Positions 1 to 19,879 of a stretch of 64,000 bases of DNA are shown one piece after another. The first letter of the stretch is position 1; every line of letters starts with the position of its first letter. The notes under the pieces were generated by a model, which did no database searches, was not told the DNA's origin, and saw only the letters and a program-made list of their open reading frames with translations. Origin of the DNA: Eublepharis macularius. Taxonomy: Eukaryota; Chordata; Lepidosauria; Squamata; Eublepharidae. The position numbers and the translations under genes are program-made. The stretch is from the NCBI RefSeq assembly GCF_028583425.1, contig NC_072793.1, positions 171,407,681 through 171,471,680 of the forward strand, written 5' to 3'.

Positions 1-345
1 TTCCTTGGGGGGGGGATTGCACTTGTATGCATGTTATGTGCCATCAAGACACTTCTGACTAATGGTGAACCTACAAATTCATGACCTCCAAAACATCCTA
101 CCATTGACAGCTTTGCTCGGGTCTTGCAAACTGAATGCCGAGGCTTCCTTTATTGAATCAATCCATCTCATTTTGGGTCTTCCTCTTTTCCTACTGCCTT
201 CAGCTTTTCCCAACATTATTGGTTTTTCCCATGAGTCTTGTTTTTTTTATGATGTGACCAAAGTACAACAGCCTTAGTTTCATCATTTTAGTTTCTAAGG
301 AGAATTGAGGCTTGAGTTGATCTAGAACCCACATTTGTTTTTTTG
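1..345 (-). mobile_element. Bov-B (RTE) LINE, C-terminal RT region
   Basis: The - strand contains KMMKLRLLYFGHIIKK followed by LMGKTNNVGKS, the LRxFGHxxR segment near the end of RTE/Bov-B ORF2. The window edge cuts it. A short Penelope-type fragment (about 350-415, reverse of CTCTGAAGATGCCAGTCA) lies between it and the Helitron relic. Confidence 0.65.
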
Positions 346-414
346 GCCGTCCATGGCACCCGCAGAACTGACTGGCATCTTCAGAGGTGTAGCACCGAAA
401 GACAGAGTTCGCGT

Positions 415-590
415 GGAACATGCGCAATGCCTAGAGTTAGATCCTTTGAAAATTTAAACATTGAAATTTGCTCTGCCACAATCCAAAAATATTTTAGAAA
501 ACAAGACGGAACATTGACATCAAATGTGGTATTCAAAGAAATAATTTTTCAAAAGACGACAACATGTTACGAGCAGCAAACATGAAAACA
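415..590 (+). mobile_element. Helitron helicase C-terminal relic, unit A
   Basis: The frame reads CAMPRVRSFENLNIEICSAT, then FRKQDGTLTSNVVFKEIIF. This corresponds to the C-terminal end of Helitron Rep-helicase, where the family has YVAxSRVxSxxxL. Homologous relics are at 15925-16110 and 33815-34078. It lies at the left edge of unit A. Confidence 0.65.
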
Positions 591-715
591 GAAAAGTAAG
601 CCACTGTCGTGTTTACAGCACACACATACAGAAATGAAATACACTAAAATAAAAGACTGATTCTTCAGACTAACAACCTGTGTATTGTACTGAAGGAATC
701 TTTCTTAGGGCTATT

Positions 716-1480
716 AAGGGTTAAAGTGAGAAACGCGCACTCCTAGAGAGGTACATGGGGGGGAGGGAGCTCAGAGGAAAAGCCATTTCCTGTCCCCCCC
801 CTTGCCAAAGAGGCATTTGTGTCTCCCTACTGCTTGAAAGTCTTGGAGGAATCTGGTGAGCTCGACCAGGGTTAAGAGGGGGGACAAGGGGGCAAACGGA
901 GAGAAGCGGTGAGTGTGCAAAGCAAGACACAAAGCGGAGAGAAAGGAGGGGGGATGCAACGGGAGTGGGTGGAGAGGAAGCCCCTCCCCAAATCCCCGCT
1001 CTCCCCCTCCTGCACCACACAGGCCCTTCGTGCACAGCCGTGAAGTCCCTGCAGGAGGCTCGAGGGAGGGATCCTCGCCGGGCGCCTTTGGAGGCTGGAC
1101 GGGGACTCAAGTGTCTTTGGGTTCCAGAGGCGCTGAGGAAGATGCATTGAGGAAGAAGAGGCATGGCGCGATGAGGGGGATATTTTGGGGGGAGGATGGA
1201 GCAGATGTAAGGGAGGAAAGCACTGAAGGCTCGAGGGTGAGGTTTGGGGTGGTGGAGAAGGAGGGAGCAGGTCCAGGGGGAAGGAATAGGGGTCGAGGGG
1301 ATTTGGGGCTGGGCGATGGCGCAGGTGCGGGAGAGGAATGAAGGCTTGAGGGGGGCTGGAAGAGGTGGTGGGAAGAGGGGGCAGGGACGGTGGCGCTTGA
1401 CTCTGTGGAATCCCAGACAAAATAGGACCTCGAAGCCAGAACAGGAGGCGCCTCAGACGAAATCTTGCACAGTAACAAAG
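716..1480 (+). promoter_or_regulatory. GC/CpG-rich 5' region of unit A, candidate promoter and non-coding exon 1
   Basis: A GC-rich stretch with several CpGs that is also found at 17.1 kb and 34.25 kb in the paralogous units. A conserved block (ttaaagtgagaaacgcgc at its left edge) ends in ATCTG|GTGAGCTC, a good splice donor, near 864. This suggests a 5' UTR exon spliced towards the start-codon exon at 3089. The open frames here (up to 206 codons) are by-products of GC content and are not conserved. Transcription start is not visible. Confidence 0.45.
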
Positions 1481-1908
1481 CTGTTTTCTCATTTGGAAAT
1501 TAAGGTCGGTGCATTAGGCCTTTTTCACATGGACTCTTTGCCCCGGGTTCAAAAGAGGGTTTTTTTCTTGCTTCCATGAAGCATCTTGCTTCCATGAAGT
1601 CCATTTCCCTCGCTCCCTGCCCTCTGGTTGTCATCCCACACAGTTTTAGACTGGAGAGGTGATATTGACAGAGCCTTCCGGAGGCGAAGATGAAATGAAC
1701 AGACCCACTGAGGAGCAATCTCTGTGGGCTCTTTCTGTTTAAACTATGCTTCCCAGCTAACATTACATTTCCCTACACTTGATGAACATACACCGAGGCG
1801 TCTCATGTAGAGGGACTCATAAACGCTTGGAGAGTAGGCAAGGCCTGGCATCAAAGCAACCTAGATTATGAAAGAATTTCTCCCTCAAAGACTATTTTCT
1901 CTCTCTCA

Positions 1909-2066
1909 GGCTCTTTTGATCGAAGAGATTCCCTCCAAGAGTTAAAGTGAAGGAGCCCTAAACCCTAGAGCGGCACATGGAGGCAGGCTATTGTGGGGAA
2001 GCCATTTCTTCCCCCAACCAGCACCTCTGAGTTTCATCAGCTGCTGCTAGAATGGCTGGAAGGGAT
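1909..2066 (+). other. Candidate second 5' UTR exon, unit A
   Basis: This block lies between a pyrimidine-rich tract ending in CTCTCAG and a donor GGATCTG|GTGAGCTG. It is conserved in unit B (about 18.46-18.62 kb), where the donor has become GAGAGC. It resembles the first block at 0.72-0.86 kb, so it may be a duplicated leader exon. The evidence is sequence conservation and splice-site shape only. Confidence 0.3.
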
Positions 2067-3088
2067 CTGGTGAGCTGAAAGGGGCTTTAGGAAGAAAGAA
2101 GGTGGGAAATATGGGATGGAAAGGGCTCCAATGAAAGTCCAAAGCAGAGGGGAAGCAGAGATGAAAGAAAGCCCTGCCCAGTTCCCTCTCTGGCCTCCTT
2201 GGCGTTCTCCCACTTTGGTCTGACTGCTCTAAATTCTGAGTTGCTCTTTTACTCTGCTGTGTGTGTGGGAAAGGGAGGAGTCCCTCCAGACTCCCAGAGA
2301 TCCTTAGCCTCAGTCCCAGGATATCTTCAGAGTCAGCTGTGCCGGATAGAAAATGTCCCCCCCATCCCCGGTCCAGCACTTGTCTAAATCTCTCAGGCTG
2401 AGTTCACACATGCAAGAGAAGGAGGTGGCAGACATTTGAGATGGTAGATTGTGGGGAAGGGGGGCACTTGATTTGCCATATTATTCAAGCTCCTTTCCCT
2501 AAAGGTGAGCTTAAGGGGTGGTTAAACACTCCCTGCCTCAGAAAAGCAATGCAGCAAGCATAGAAAGAGGGCAGAAACTGTATCGTTTCAGTGCTAACAT
2601 TCTATGTGAGGGGAATTTTTTTATTATACAAATAAATATTTGTAGCTGGAACTTTCCCACCTTCCACATTCAGTCAGGCACTCAGTCCCCTCATCCCTTC
2701 AGGCCTCTGCCACTTCCTTCCCAGCACTTTCCCCTGGTTGTGTGGAGCAGGCCGGAGGGGGCTTGGCTTCCCTCAGAGGGGAGGAGGGAGAGGTTTGGCT
2801 TCAGGTGGGGTCAGGAGCTCATTGCCCCAAAATGGGTTGGGAGAGGTTGGGGGAAGCATTTCAAGGTGGGGAAGGGGTCAGCTGAATGAGGAAGGTGGGA
2901 CTCCCCTCATCAATGTGGTCTGGTTTTGGGGGGAGGGAGGTTGGGCCAAATGCTCCTCAGCCTTCTTACGTCAGATGTAGTGTCTTGAATTGTGCTCAGA
3001 ATACAATCTAGAGACAAAAGGAGCTGGCATCGAAATATATGAGTACCAAAAAATGTTTTCCTACCCTCTTTCTTTTTCTCACTCCAAG

Positions 3089-13010
<9,922 letters not shown>

Positions 13011-13100
13011 GAGTATGGAAGAAGCTTCAGTTAGAGTGGAAGCCTTGCTTCTCATCAATGAACTCACATAGAGGAGAAACCATAGCAATGCTCAGAAGGT
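13011..13100 (+). pseudogene. Fossil finger after the stop of gene A
   Basis: Directly after TAA the same frame continues E-Y-G-R-S-F-S, a second stop, then SGSLASHQ and further stops, in the 84-bp finger rhythm. Gene C has the same remnant at the same place, so the stop was in their common ancestor. Confidence 0.75.
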
Positions 13101-13972
13101 GGAAAAATGTAATATTAAACTAAACTGACTCAGAAAATTGGAAAGCTGTATGATAAAACAGTAAAATACACACAATAAAGCCACTTTCCATGAAAAGATA
13201 TTGAACACCACATATATAGATCCATGTTAGCCAAACCTTTTCCATTCACAGGAGAAATTCATCTCATAACTTACTTAGTACAGACAGTCCTGGTTTCAAT
13301 GACTAGATCATTGCGTAATATAACATCAGAGCAAATAGTTCTTACCAACTCCAATAAGAAATGAAATTTGAAAGATGAAAATAGAAGGTCCTCCATCTGG
13401 TTTATGCTTTTTCTACTGGAGATGGTACCTAGAAGGAATAAATAAGGGAGAGATTGCAATCTCATAGGCCTTGGTTTCTCACCAAGATCTGCATAGGTAT
13501 TAATCTCTCTTGTATCTCCTGAATTTAGGACTCCATCTTTCTTGTAGATCAATCAAATTGCAAATTTCTCCTTGAGTCCAGGCTCATGTTCATTTGCCAG
13601 AAAAATAAAATAAGTATATTATGCCTTAACAATTTAGCAACTATGATAAAAGCATAATGAAAGTATCTTTAAGTTATAAGCAATTCTATGATCTTGCTAA
13701 AGCTATGATGAAAATGCTTCGTTTTTCAAACTGCTATGATATTCTCTGCCAATAGATGGCAGCAAATCCAAACAAATAAAAAACTGGAAATCCATGAAAG
13801 TCTTACTTTTTATATATTTTAATAATACATCCCCCTATCTCTTTATACAAGCCCACTCTCTCTGTCCCAGACTCATATTATCTTTCTAAGGCGTATAATT
13901 CTTACTAAATAAATTTCAACCTGAGAGTGAACTCCAATAAAAGGGATTTTGTGTTTCCCACTCTTTCAATCT
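13101..13972. other. 3' UTR and AT-rich unit flank; no gene seen
   Basis: Contains the poly(A) signal AATAAA at 13174-13179. From about 13590 to 13960 the sequence is homologous to 41.79-42.17 kb after gene C (for example AAGCATGATTAAA and AAAGTCTTACTTT blocks), so this is the right edge of the duplicated unit. No coding or RNA feature recognised. Confidence 0.6.
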
Positions 13973-14800
13973 TCTTACTATGTAATTGAGAAAGCGTGTT
14001 TCAGACAACTCACTTTATGCCCTGGTGCACCACCAGAGGGCGCTGCTGCAGAGGAAAGCCCAGGCAGCTCACCATATCTCCCCAGAAAACATGCTGTGGT
14101 GGGAAGCCCAGGCCGGGAACAAGAGCGGAACAGGTGGCTGTCCCCTCCCTGCACTTTAACACGGCTGGTATTTGGTGCGGAGCAGGTGACAATGCCCACC
14201 CCCCACCTTAATGCAGCTGATATTGGAAGCAGAGCAGGTGGCAATACCCCCCCCCCTTCAGCCAGCTGCTTTATAGAGTGGAACAGGTGGCAATGACCAC
14301 TGCCACCTTAACCTAGCTGGTATTAGTAGCGGAGAAGGTGGCAATTCCCATCCCCTGCCTTAACCCAGCTGGAATTAGGAACAGAGCAGGTGGCAATGTC
14401 CACCCCCGCCTTAAACCAACTGGTATTAGGAGCAAGCAGGTGGCAATGCTTGCCCTCTGCATTAACCCAGCTGATATTAGGAATGGAGCAGGTGGCAATA
14501 CCCACCTCCTTTCAGCCAGCAGAGCAAGTGGTAATGCCCACTTTCTGGTTTAACCTAGCTGTTATTAGGAGTGGAGCAGGTGGCAATGCCAGCCCCCCCA
14601 CCCTAACACAGCTGATATTAGGAGCAAAGCAAGTGGCAATGCCCTCCCCCTTTCAGCCAGCTGGGATCAGGAGCAGAGGAGGTGGCAATGCCCACCCCCT
14701 TCACCCAGCTGGGATCAGGAGTGGAGCAGGTGCCATTTTCATGTGCTGTATTCAGCACACATTAAGACTACCTTAATGTGCACTGAATACAGCATGTGAA
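13973..14800 (+). mobile_element. Non-autonomous Helitron, copy 1, with minisatellite body
   Basis: The 5' end TCTTACTATGTAATTGAG matches the Helitron TC start shared with copies at 15475(-), 30703(-) and 41572(+). It is followed by CAGACAACTCACTTTATGCCC and a CTCF-like motif at 14030-14045. A ~50-bp minisatellite (GAGCAGGTGGCAATGCCCAC core) fills 14130-14735. A long palindrome at about 14741-14800 closes it. The true 3' terminus is not certain. Confidence 0.7.
14741..14800. repeat. Long palindrome (about 27-bp arms)
   Basis: CATGTGCTGTATTCAG with a CACATTAAG extension pairs with CTTAATGTG then CTGAATACAGCATGTG across a 5-base spacer, with about four mismatches. It sits at the end of the Helitron minisatellite, where a 3' hairpin would be expected. 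Confidence 0.7.
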
Positions 14801-15311
14801 CCTTTTCCTGATTGATTGTGGCTTTGCATTGGTGGTAACAAGACTGACCCCTGAGGAAATGGAATGAGCCGTGAAATAAGCTGAGCAGCTTGTAGGGCTG
14901 GGAGAGCCCCTAGTGGGTCCTCCATCCTTCCTTGATATCCACCTGTTTGGAAGAAGAGAGAAAAACGAACCTTGTTAATTTTAGTCATACAATGACTACC
15001 AGCCGGGTCTTCTGCGTCCACCATAGACTGCGTGATTGGAACATCACTCCACATTTACAAGGGAACCTTCAGGACTTGATGTTAAGAACAAACAATCTTT
15101 AAGTTTGTAACAAAAGAAGTTTTCTCTCCTGTTGGACTACCTTACAGGGACGTGGTCAATACTTACCTTTTGTATTTGTAATACTTGTACTGTAATGACT
15201 ATATAAATTGTATTAATGAATTGTTTGGCACTGAGCACTTTAAAATGGTAGCTATTTTCTTACACTAATTGTATTCTGTTTTCATGATTATTTGAAGTAC
15301 CATCTAAATAT
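14801..15311. other. Sequence between inverted Helitron ends, possible Penelope-like 3' UTR
   Basis: No gene seen. CCCCTGAGGAAATGG and the A/T-rich ending TGTTTGGCACTGAGCACTTT resemble the region 43.8-44.28 kb, which also precedes Penelope-type ends. The assignment is tentative. Confidence 0.3.
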
Positions 15312-15475
15312 TAGTGGCAGGTGCTGTTGGTTGAGCCTGGGCTTCCCACCACAGCATGTTTTCTGGGGAGATATGGTGAGCTGCCTGGGCTTTCCTCTGC
15401 AGCAGCACCCTCTGGTGGTGCACCAGGGTATAAAGTGAATTGTCTGAAACACGCTTACTCAATTATATAGTAAGA
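15312..15475 (-). mobile_element. Helitron 5' end, inverted copy 2
   Basis: Reverse complement of the first ~140 bp of copy 1 with few differences: 5' end at 15475, TAAGCGTGTTT block, CTCF-like block at 15403-15418, ACATGCTGTGGTGGGAAGCCC block. The minisatellite is missing. With copy 1 it forms an outward-facing pair 1.5 kb apart. Confidence 0.7.
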
Positions 15476-15689
15476 TAGCTAACTCATCTATCTCTTGATT
15501 TTACCTGAATACTTTCTTTTAATTAATATAATGGAGACTTTTCACAGCCCAGCACAAAGTCTCTATTCTTTTTCCCTGGCCGCAATTCAAGAAGTTGCTC
15601 CCAAAAGGGTATTGCACCAAAAAACCATTATGACATGTTTTTCTCTGTCTAAAGGGTCAACTACAGATATAGAGCTGACTGTGATACAG

Positions 15690-15910
15690 ATCATGAATTC
15701 CTATTATCAAAAATTAGAATAAAGCTGAAGAGGAGAATCGTAGTGCCATAATAAAGTATGGGCTGAAACTGCCGAAATTATCATGGAAGAAAGTGCAAAG
15801 ACTACTCCTGTAGTCGAAAGAAAAGAGAAGCCTAAATGGATGACTAAGAAAATTCTTAAAATTGCTACAGTCAAATGAGAAGCAAAAGCAAAAGATGATA
15901 GAAATAGAAT
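15690..15910 (+). mobile_element. Bov-B (RTE) LINE fragment
   Basis: Encodes DHEFLLSKIRIKLK and, in another frame, KPKWMTKKILKIATVK, both matching the linker between endonuclease and RT in Bov-B proteins. Broken, and truncated at both ends; it abuts the Helitron helicase relic. Confidence 0.6.
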
Positions 15911-15924
15911 CAGAATTCCACAAA

Positions 15925-16110
15925 ATGCAGGCATCTACTTACAGGAACCTGTATCCATGTGTGGACAATTACATCTTGCAATGCCTAGATTAAGAATCTT
16001 TGAAAATTTAAAAATTCACGTTTACTGTGCTGCAATCCAAGGATATTTGAGAAAAGAAGATGATACATTGGCAACAAATGTGTTAATCAAAGAAATAATT
16101 TGATTGTAAA
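15925..16110 (+). mobile_element. Helitron helicase C-terminal relic, unit B
   Basis: Frame pieces: GIYLQEPVS, CGQLHLAMPRLRIFENLKIH, YLRKEDDTLATNVLIKEII. It is the same stretch as in units A and C, at the same place relative to the CpG-rich region. Helitrons are rolling-circle DNA transposons; this one is a decayed fragment. Confidence 0.65.
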
Positions 16111-16699
16111 AAAAACAGAAAACAGACTACAACATGTTACAAGCAGCACACATGAAAACAGTAAAGTAAGCAAGTGTTATGTTTACAGGACACACAGAAA
16201 CAAAAACAACAAACAAAAAAAGATCAGTTCCTCAAACAATCTGTGTACTCTATGGAAGGAATCTCTTCTTTAGGACTAGGTACATTTTATGCAGTCCGGC
16301 TTTGGCTGTCTCTCCATGGGTTAAAAATACTGAAGTGCAGAGAGGCAAATGGGAGGTCCGGGACACGGGGAAGGACATATTGTTTAAGATATTACTTCAA
16401 AAATAGGTTCTTGATAGGAGGGGAGAGAGCACGTTTTGGGGAAGTGTGCCTTCTTTGGTTCCCCCCTCACCTTTTTCTTAGACCCATTACCCCATTCATG
16501 TCTCCAAAGATCATTATCTTCTTGAAAACTGAAACTGGATTGGAAAACATTTTCATAAAAAACTTTCTCTTGCATTGTTTGGTGCATATATTGTTGCTAG
16601 TGTGTAAATCGTGTCTTCCAGGAGCCTGATTTTCAAAATTGAAGATCTTCTATCAGAGTCTCTTAATGCTTCTGTAATATTTATTTTTAAATTGTTTAT

Positions 16700-16805
16700 A
16701 CAATTTGTATCAGGCATCTGACGAAGAGAACTGTGATTCTCGAAAGCTTATGCTACAATAAAATTGGTTAGTCTTAAAGGTGCTACTGGACTCTTTTTGA
16801 TTATA
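16700..16805 (+). mobile_element. Penelope-like element 3' terminus with hammerhead-like core
   Basis: Contains CTGACGA, a GAGAA/TTCTC stem and GAAAGCTTATGC, followed by AAAATTGGTTAGTCTTAAAG and GTGCTACTGGACTCTTT. Found only in unit B, so it inserted after the unit duplication. Confidence 0.7.
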
Positions 16806-17099
16806 CAAACAGCAATGTCTTTAAAAATGATAAATTCTTAATAAACACACTAATACAGACAAGCAAAAAACAGGAACAAAGCCCCAAAGAATCATAGAAA
16901 TTATAATATGATATAACAGGAAGGGGGGGACAATCCTGTGCTTCATCAGCTATTGTAACTGAGACCCTCAAGTGAAATCTGAGGGGGCTTGAGCCCCTTA
17001 GCCCCCATGTAGTTCACTGGCTGCCTGGGGGGGGCTGGCCAAATCCGGGGGGGGGCTCGAGCCCCTCAGCCCCCCCCCCCCGTAGTTTACACCTATGCC

Positions 17100-17760
17100 A
17101 ACACCTAGTTATGCGACCTGGCTTGTGAGCGCTCTGCAAGGGTTAAAGTGAGAAACGCGCCAGCCCAGAGGGGAACATGGAGGGCAGGGGGCAGAAAGCT
17201 CTTCCTGTCCGCCGCTTCCCCGCCAAGGAGGCCTTCGTGTCTCCCGCCTCTTGTCCGAAGCGCTTGCAAGGATCTGGTGAGCTCCAGGGGGCTTTTCAGG
17301 CGAGAGACCCCCGGGGGGGGGGAGGGTTGCAATGCCAGAGCAAAAGCAGGGAGAAGGGGGGGGAGATGCAGCAGGGGGCGAGAGGGAGCCCCTCCCCAAA
17401 CCCCCACTCTCCCCCTCCTGCCCCGCTCGGGGCACCCGTGCCCAGCCCAGGGGTCCCTGCAGGCTCGAGGGAGGGACCTTTGGGGGCTGGACGGGGCTCC
17501 AGTGGCGGCGGGTTCCAAAGGCGCCGAGGAAGGAGGGGCGGGGAGGGGGGCTGAGGAGAGTATTTGCAGGGAAGGGGGGCGCAGATGCAGGGGGCTGGGG
17601 GGATTTGGGGCTGGGGGGAGGATGACATAGGTCCGGGAGAGGAGGGGGATCCAGGACTTGAGGGGGCTGGAAGAGGGGGCAGAGACTGAGGCGCTTGACC
17701 CTGCGGAATGGGACGGCCAAGCCAGACCACGGGGAGCCTCAGAGGAAAGCCTTACTTTTC
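17100..17760 (+). promoter_or_regulatory. CpG island-like 5' region of unit B
   Basis: The densest CpG stretch in the window (for example GTCCGCCGCTTCCCCGCC and GGCGGCGGGTTCC). The conserved leader block starting TTAAAGTGAGAAACGCGC ends in GGATCTG|GTGAGCTC near 17277. Likely promoter plus first non-coding exon of gene B. Overlapping GC-rich open frames of up to 203 codons are not regarded as genes. Confidence 0.55.
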
Positions 17761-18014
17761 ACATGGGCCCTTTGCCCTTTGTTTTGGTCTTTGGCTTCCC
17801 TGCAGCATCGCAAACCATTCCTGCACTTCCTGGGGTTTCTCTGACCTTCCCCAAGCCTCCTTTTGGGGAAGCTTAAGACCGTGGGGAAGCCTGGGGGGGG
17901 CGGCCTTGGGGGTGGGAATGTCCAGATTTCCCCAGTCCTGCCCACCCTGCATCCATTTCCCTGCCCTGGGTCCACTGTGGCCACTTCCTCCCCTGCAAAG
18001 GAGGCGGGGTTCTG

Positions 18015-18247
18015 AGCAGAACCACAAGTGACAAAAGGCACAGGTTGGACACTTGTCAGCTTCCCTCAAGTTTTGATGGGAAATGTAGGCAGCTTGGCGG
18101 AATGTTGGACAAGTGACAGTTGAAAAGTCCATCGGACAGCAGTCGGAGAGCCAAGCTGCAAGACCAGGACGCCTACATTTCCCATCAAAACTTGAGGGAA
18201 GCTGACAAGTGTCCAACCTGTGCCTTTTGTGACTTGTGGTCCTGCTC
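18015..18247. mobile_element. Foldback/MITE-like element with ~75-bp near-perfect inverted arms
   Basis: The left arm 18015-18090 and right arm 18171-18247 are reverse complements with about two differences: ACCACAAGTGACAAAAGG pairs with CCTTTTGTGACTTGTGGT. An 80-bp spacer also holds a short pairing, AGCTTGG/CCAAGCT. The homologous spot in unit C (about 35340) has no insert. Class unknown; a DNA-transposon derivative is the simplest reading. Confidence 0.75.
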
Positions 18248-19793
18248 CTTGTTTTTTATTGGCAGCTGAATGTATTATAGAAAATGTGTCTGTCAGTTCT
18301 TGGATTTCCCAGCTTTCATTATTAAAAAAGGAAGGACATTTTCTTGTGTGTGGCCACCTCTAAACATATAAATGCCTGGAGAATGGGAATGGCCTGGCCT
18401 CAAAGCAACCTGTCTTAGGAAAAAATCTCGCCCTCAGAGCCTCTTTCCTTTTTCTTTCTCCCAGGCTCTTTTGATTGGAGACATGCCCTCCAAGTAAGGG
18501 ATCCCCAAATCCTAGAAAGGCACATGGGGGCAGGCTGTGGTGGGGAAATCTTTTCCTGCCCCCTCTATCTGAGTGGTGCTCCTTGAATGGCAGCTTCAAT
18601 GGCTGGAAGGGGTCTGGAGAGCTGAAAGGGGCTTTCGAGGTGGAGAAAGGGGGAGATATGGGGGGGGGCTCCAATCGAAGACCAAAGCAGAGAGAAAAAA
18701 GGAGGAGCAGAGGGTGAAAGAGAGCCCCCCCCCCCCGCAGTTCCCTCTCTGACCTCAGAGTTCTCCCACCCTCCAGAATCAGCTTCTTGGAAAGCCACAG
18801 ACCCCTCCCCCCAAAAGAATAGGGAATGAAAGGCACAAATAGGGAAAGGACCAGCTTTCGGTTCTGGGATTGGTACCAAGGAGGAAGTCAAGGCTGGGGA
18901 ACAGCAGGAGGAGTGTGAGATGGGAGGGAGAGGTAAGGGGAGCCCCCCTGTCCCTCTGTTTCTTTTCAGGCTGGCCCAAGCAGGGCTTTCCTTCTTCCCT
19001 CTGGGCTCCTTCCACCTCAGGCTTCCAAAGGACACCAATTTCTTTGCTCCTTGATCGAGGGGAGTTAGTGCAGTCCCCTCACCTCTTCCCATTCCGGTTT
19101 CAAAATCCTGTTCTGATTCCTCAGTGTCCTGGGCTGTTCTTTTTCTCCTCTGCATGTGGGAAGGGAAAGGTTTCCTCCAGGCTCCCAGAGATTCTTAACC
19201 ACAGTTGCAGGATTTCTTCAGGGTCAGCCATGCTGGACAGAGAACAAGACACACACACACACACACCCTTTCCAGCACTGCCTCAGAAAAGCAGCACAGC
19301 AAGCATAGAAAGAGGGCACTCCTAGTTTTCTGAGTGGGTAACTTTTTCATTATATAAATAAATGTTTGTAGCTGGAACTTTCCCACCTGTTGCTTTGAGT
19401 AAGGCACTCCATCCCGTCCTGTCAGGGCTCTGCCAGTTCCTTCCCAGCACATTCTCTAGTTGGGTGGAGCAGGCCGGAGGGGCTTGATTTCCCTCAGAGG
19501 GGATGAGGGGGTGGTATGGCTTCGGGCAGGGTCAGGAGGAGCTCTCAGCCCCAAAATGGGTTTGGAGGGGCTGAGAGGGAACATTTCACAGAGGGGAGGG
19601 AGTCAGATGAATAAGGAAGGTAGGACTCCCCTCATCAATATGATCTGGTTTAGAGGAAGGGAGGTTGGGCCAAATGCTCCTCAGCCTTCCTACATCAAAT
19701 GCAGCATCTTGAATTGTGTCCAGAGATGAAAGGAGCTGACATAGAAATATGCGCGTACCAAAAATGGTTTCTCACCCTCTTTTTCACTTCAAG

Positions 19794-19879
19794 GCAGCAG
19801 GGAGAAGACATGCCTTAGGCCTTCTTTGCCATCCCCTCTGTGTGGTGAAGGGAAAAGAGCCGCAATGCCGCCAGCTAAG
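19794..19879 (+). CDS. Gene B start-codon exon
   Basis: Acceptor CACTTCAAG. ATG at 19865-19867 (context GCCGCAATGC) encodes M-P-P-A-K up to AAG|GTAAGG. Length and phase match the paralogous start exons. Confidence 0.72.

Noticed and set aside
872-1492. 206-codon - strand frame, and similar frames at 17109-17720 and 34250-34946
   Set aside because: Low-complexity Pro/Ser/Arg-rich translation of CpG-rich leader DNA; not conserved in frame between the three units.
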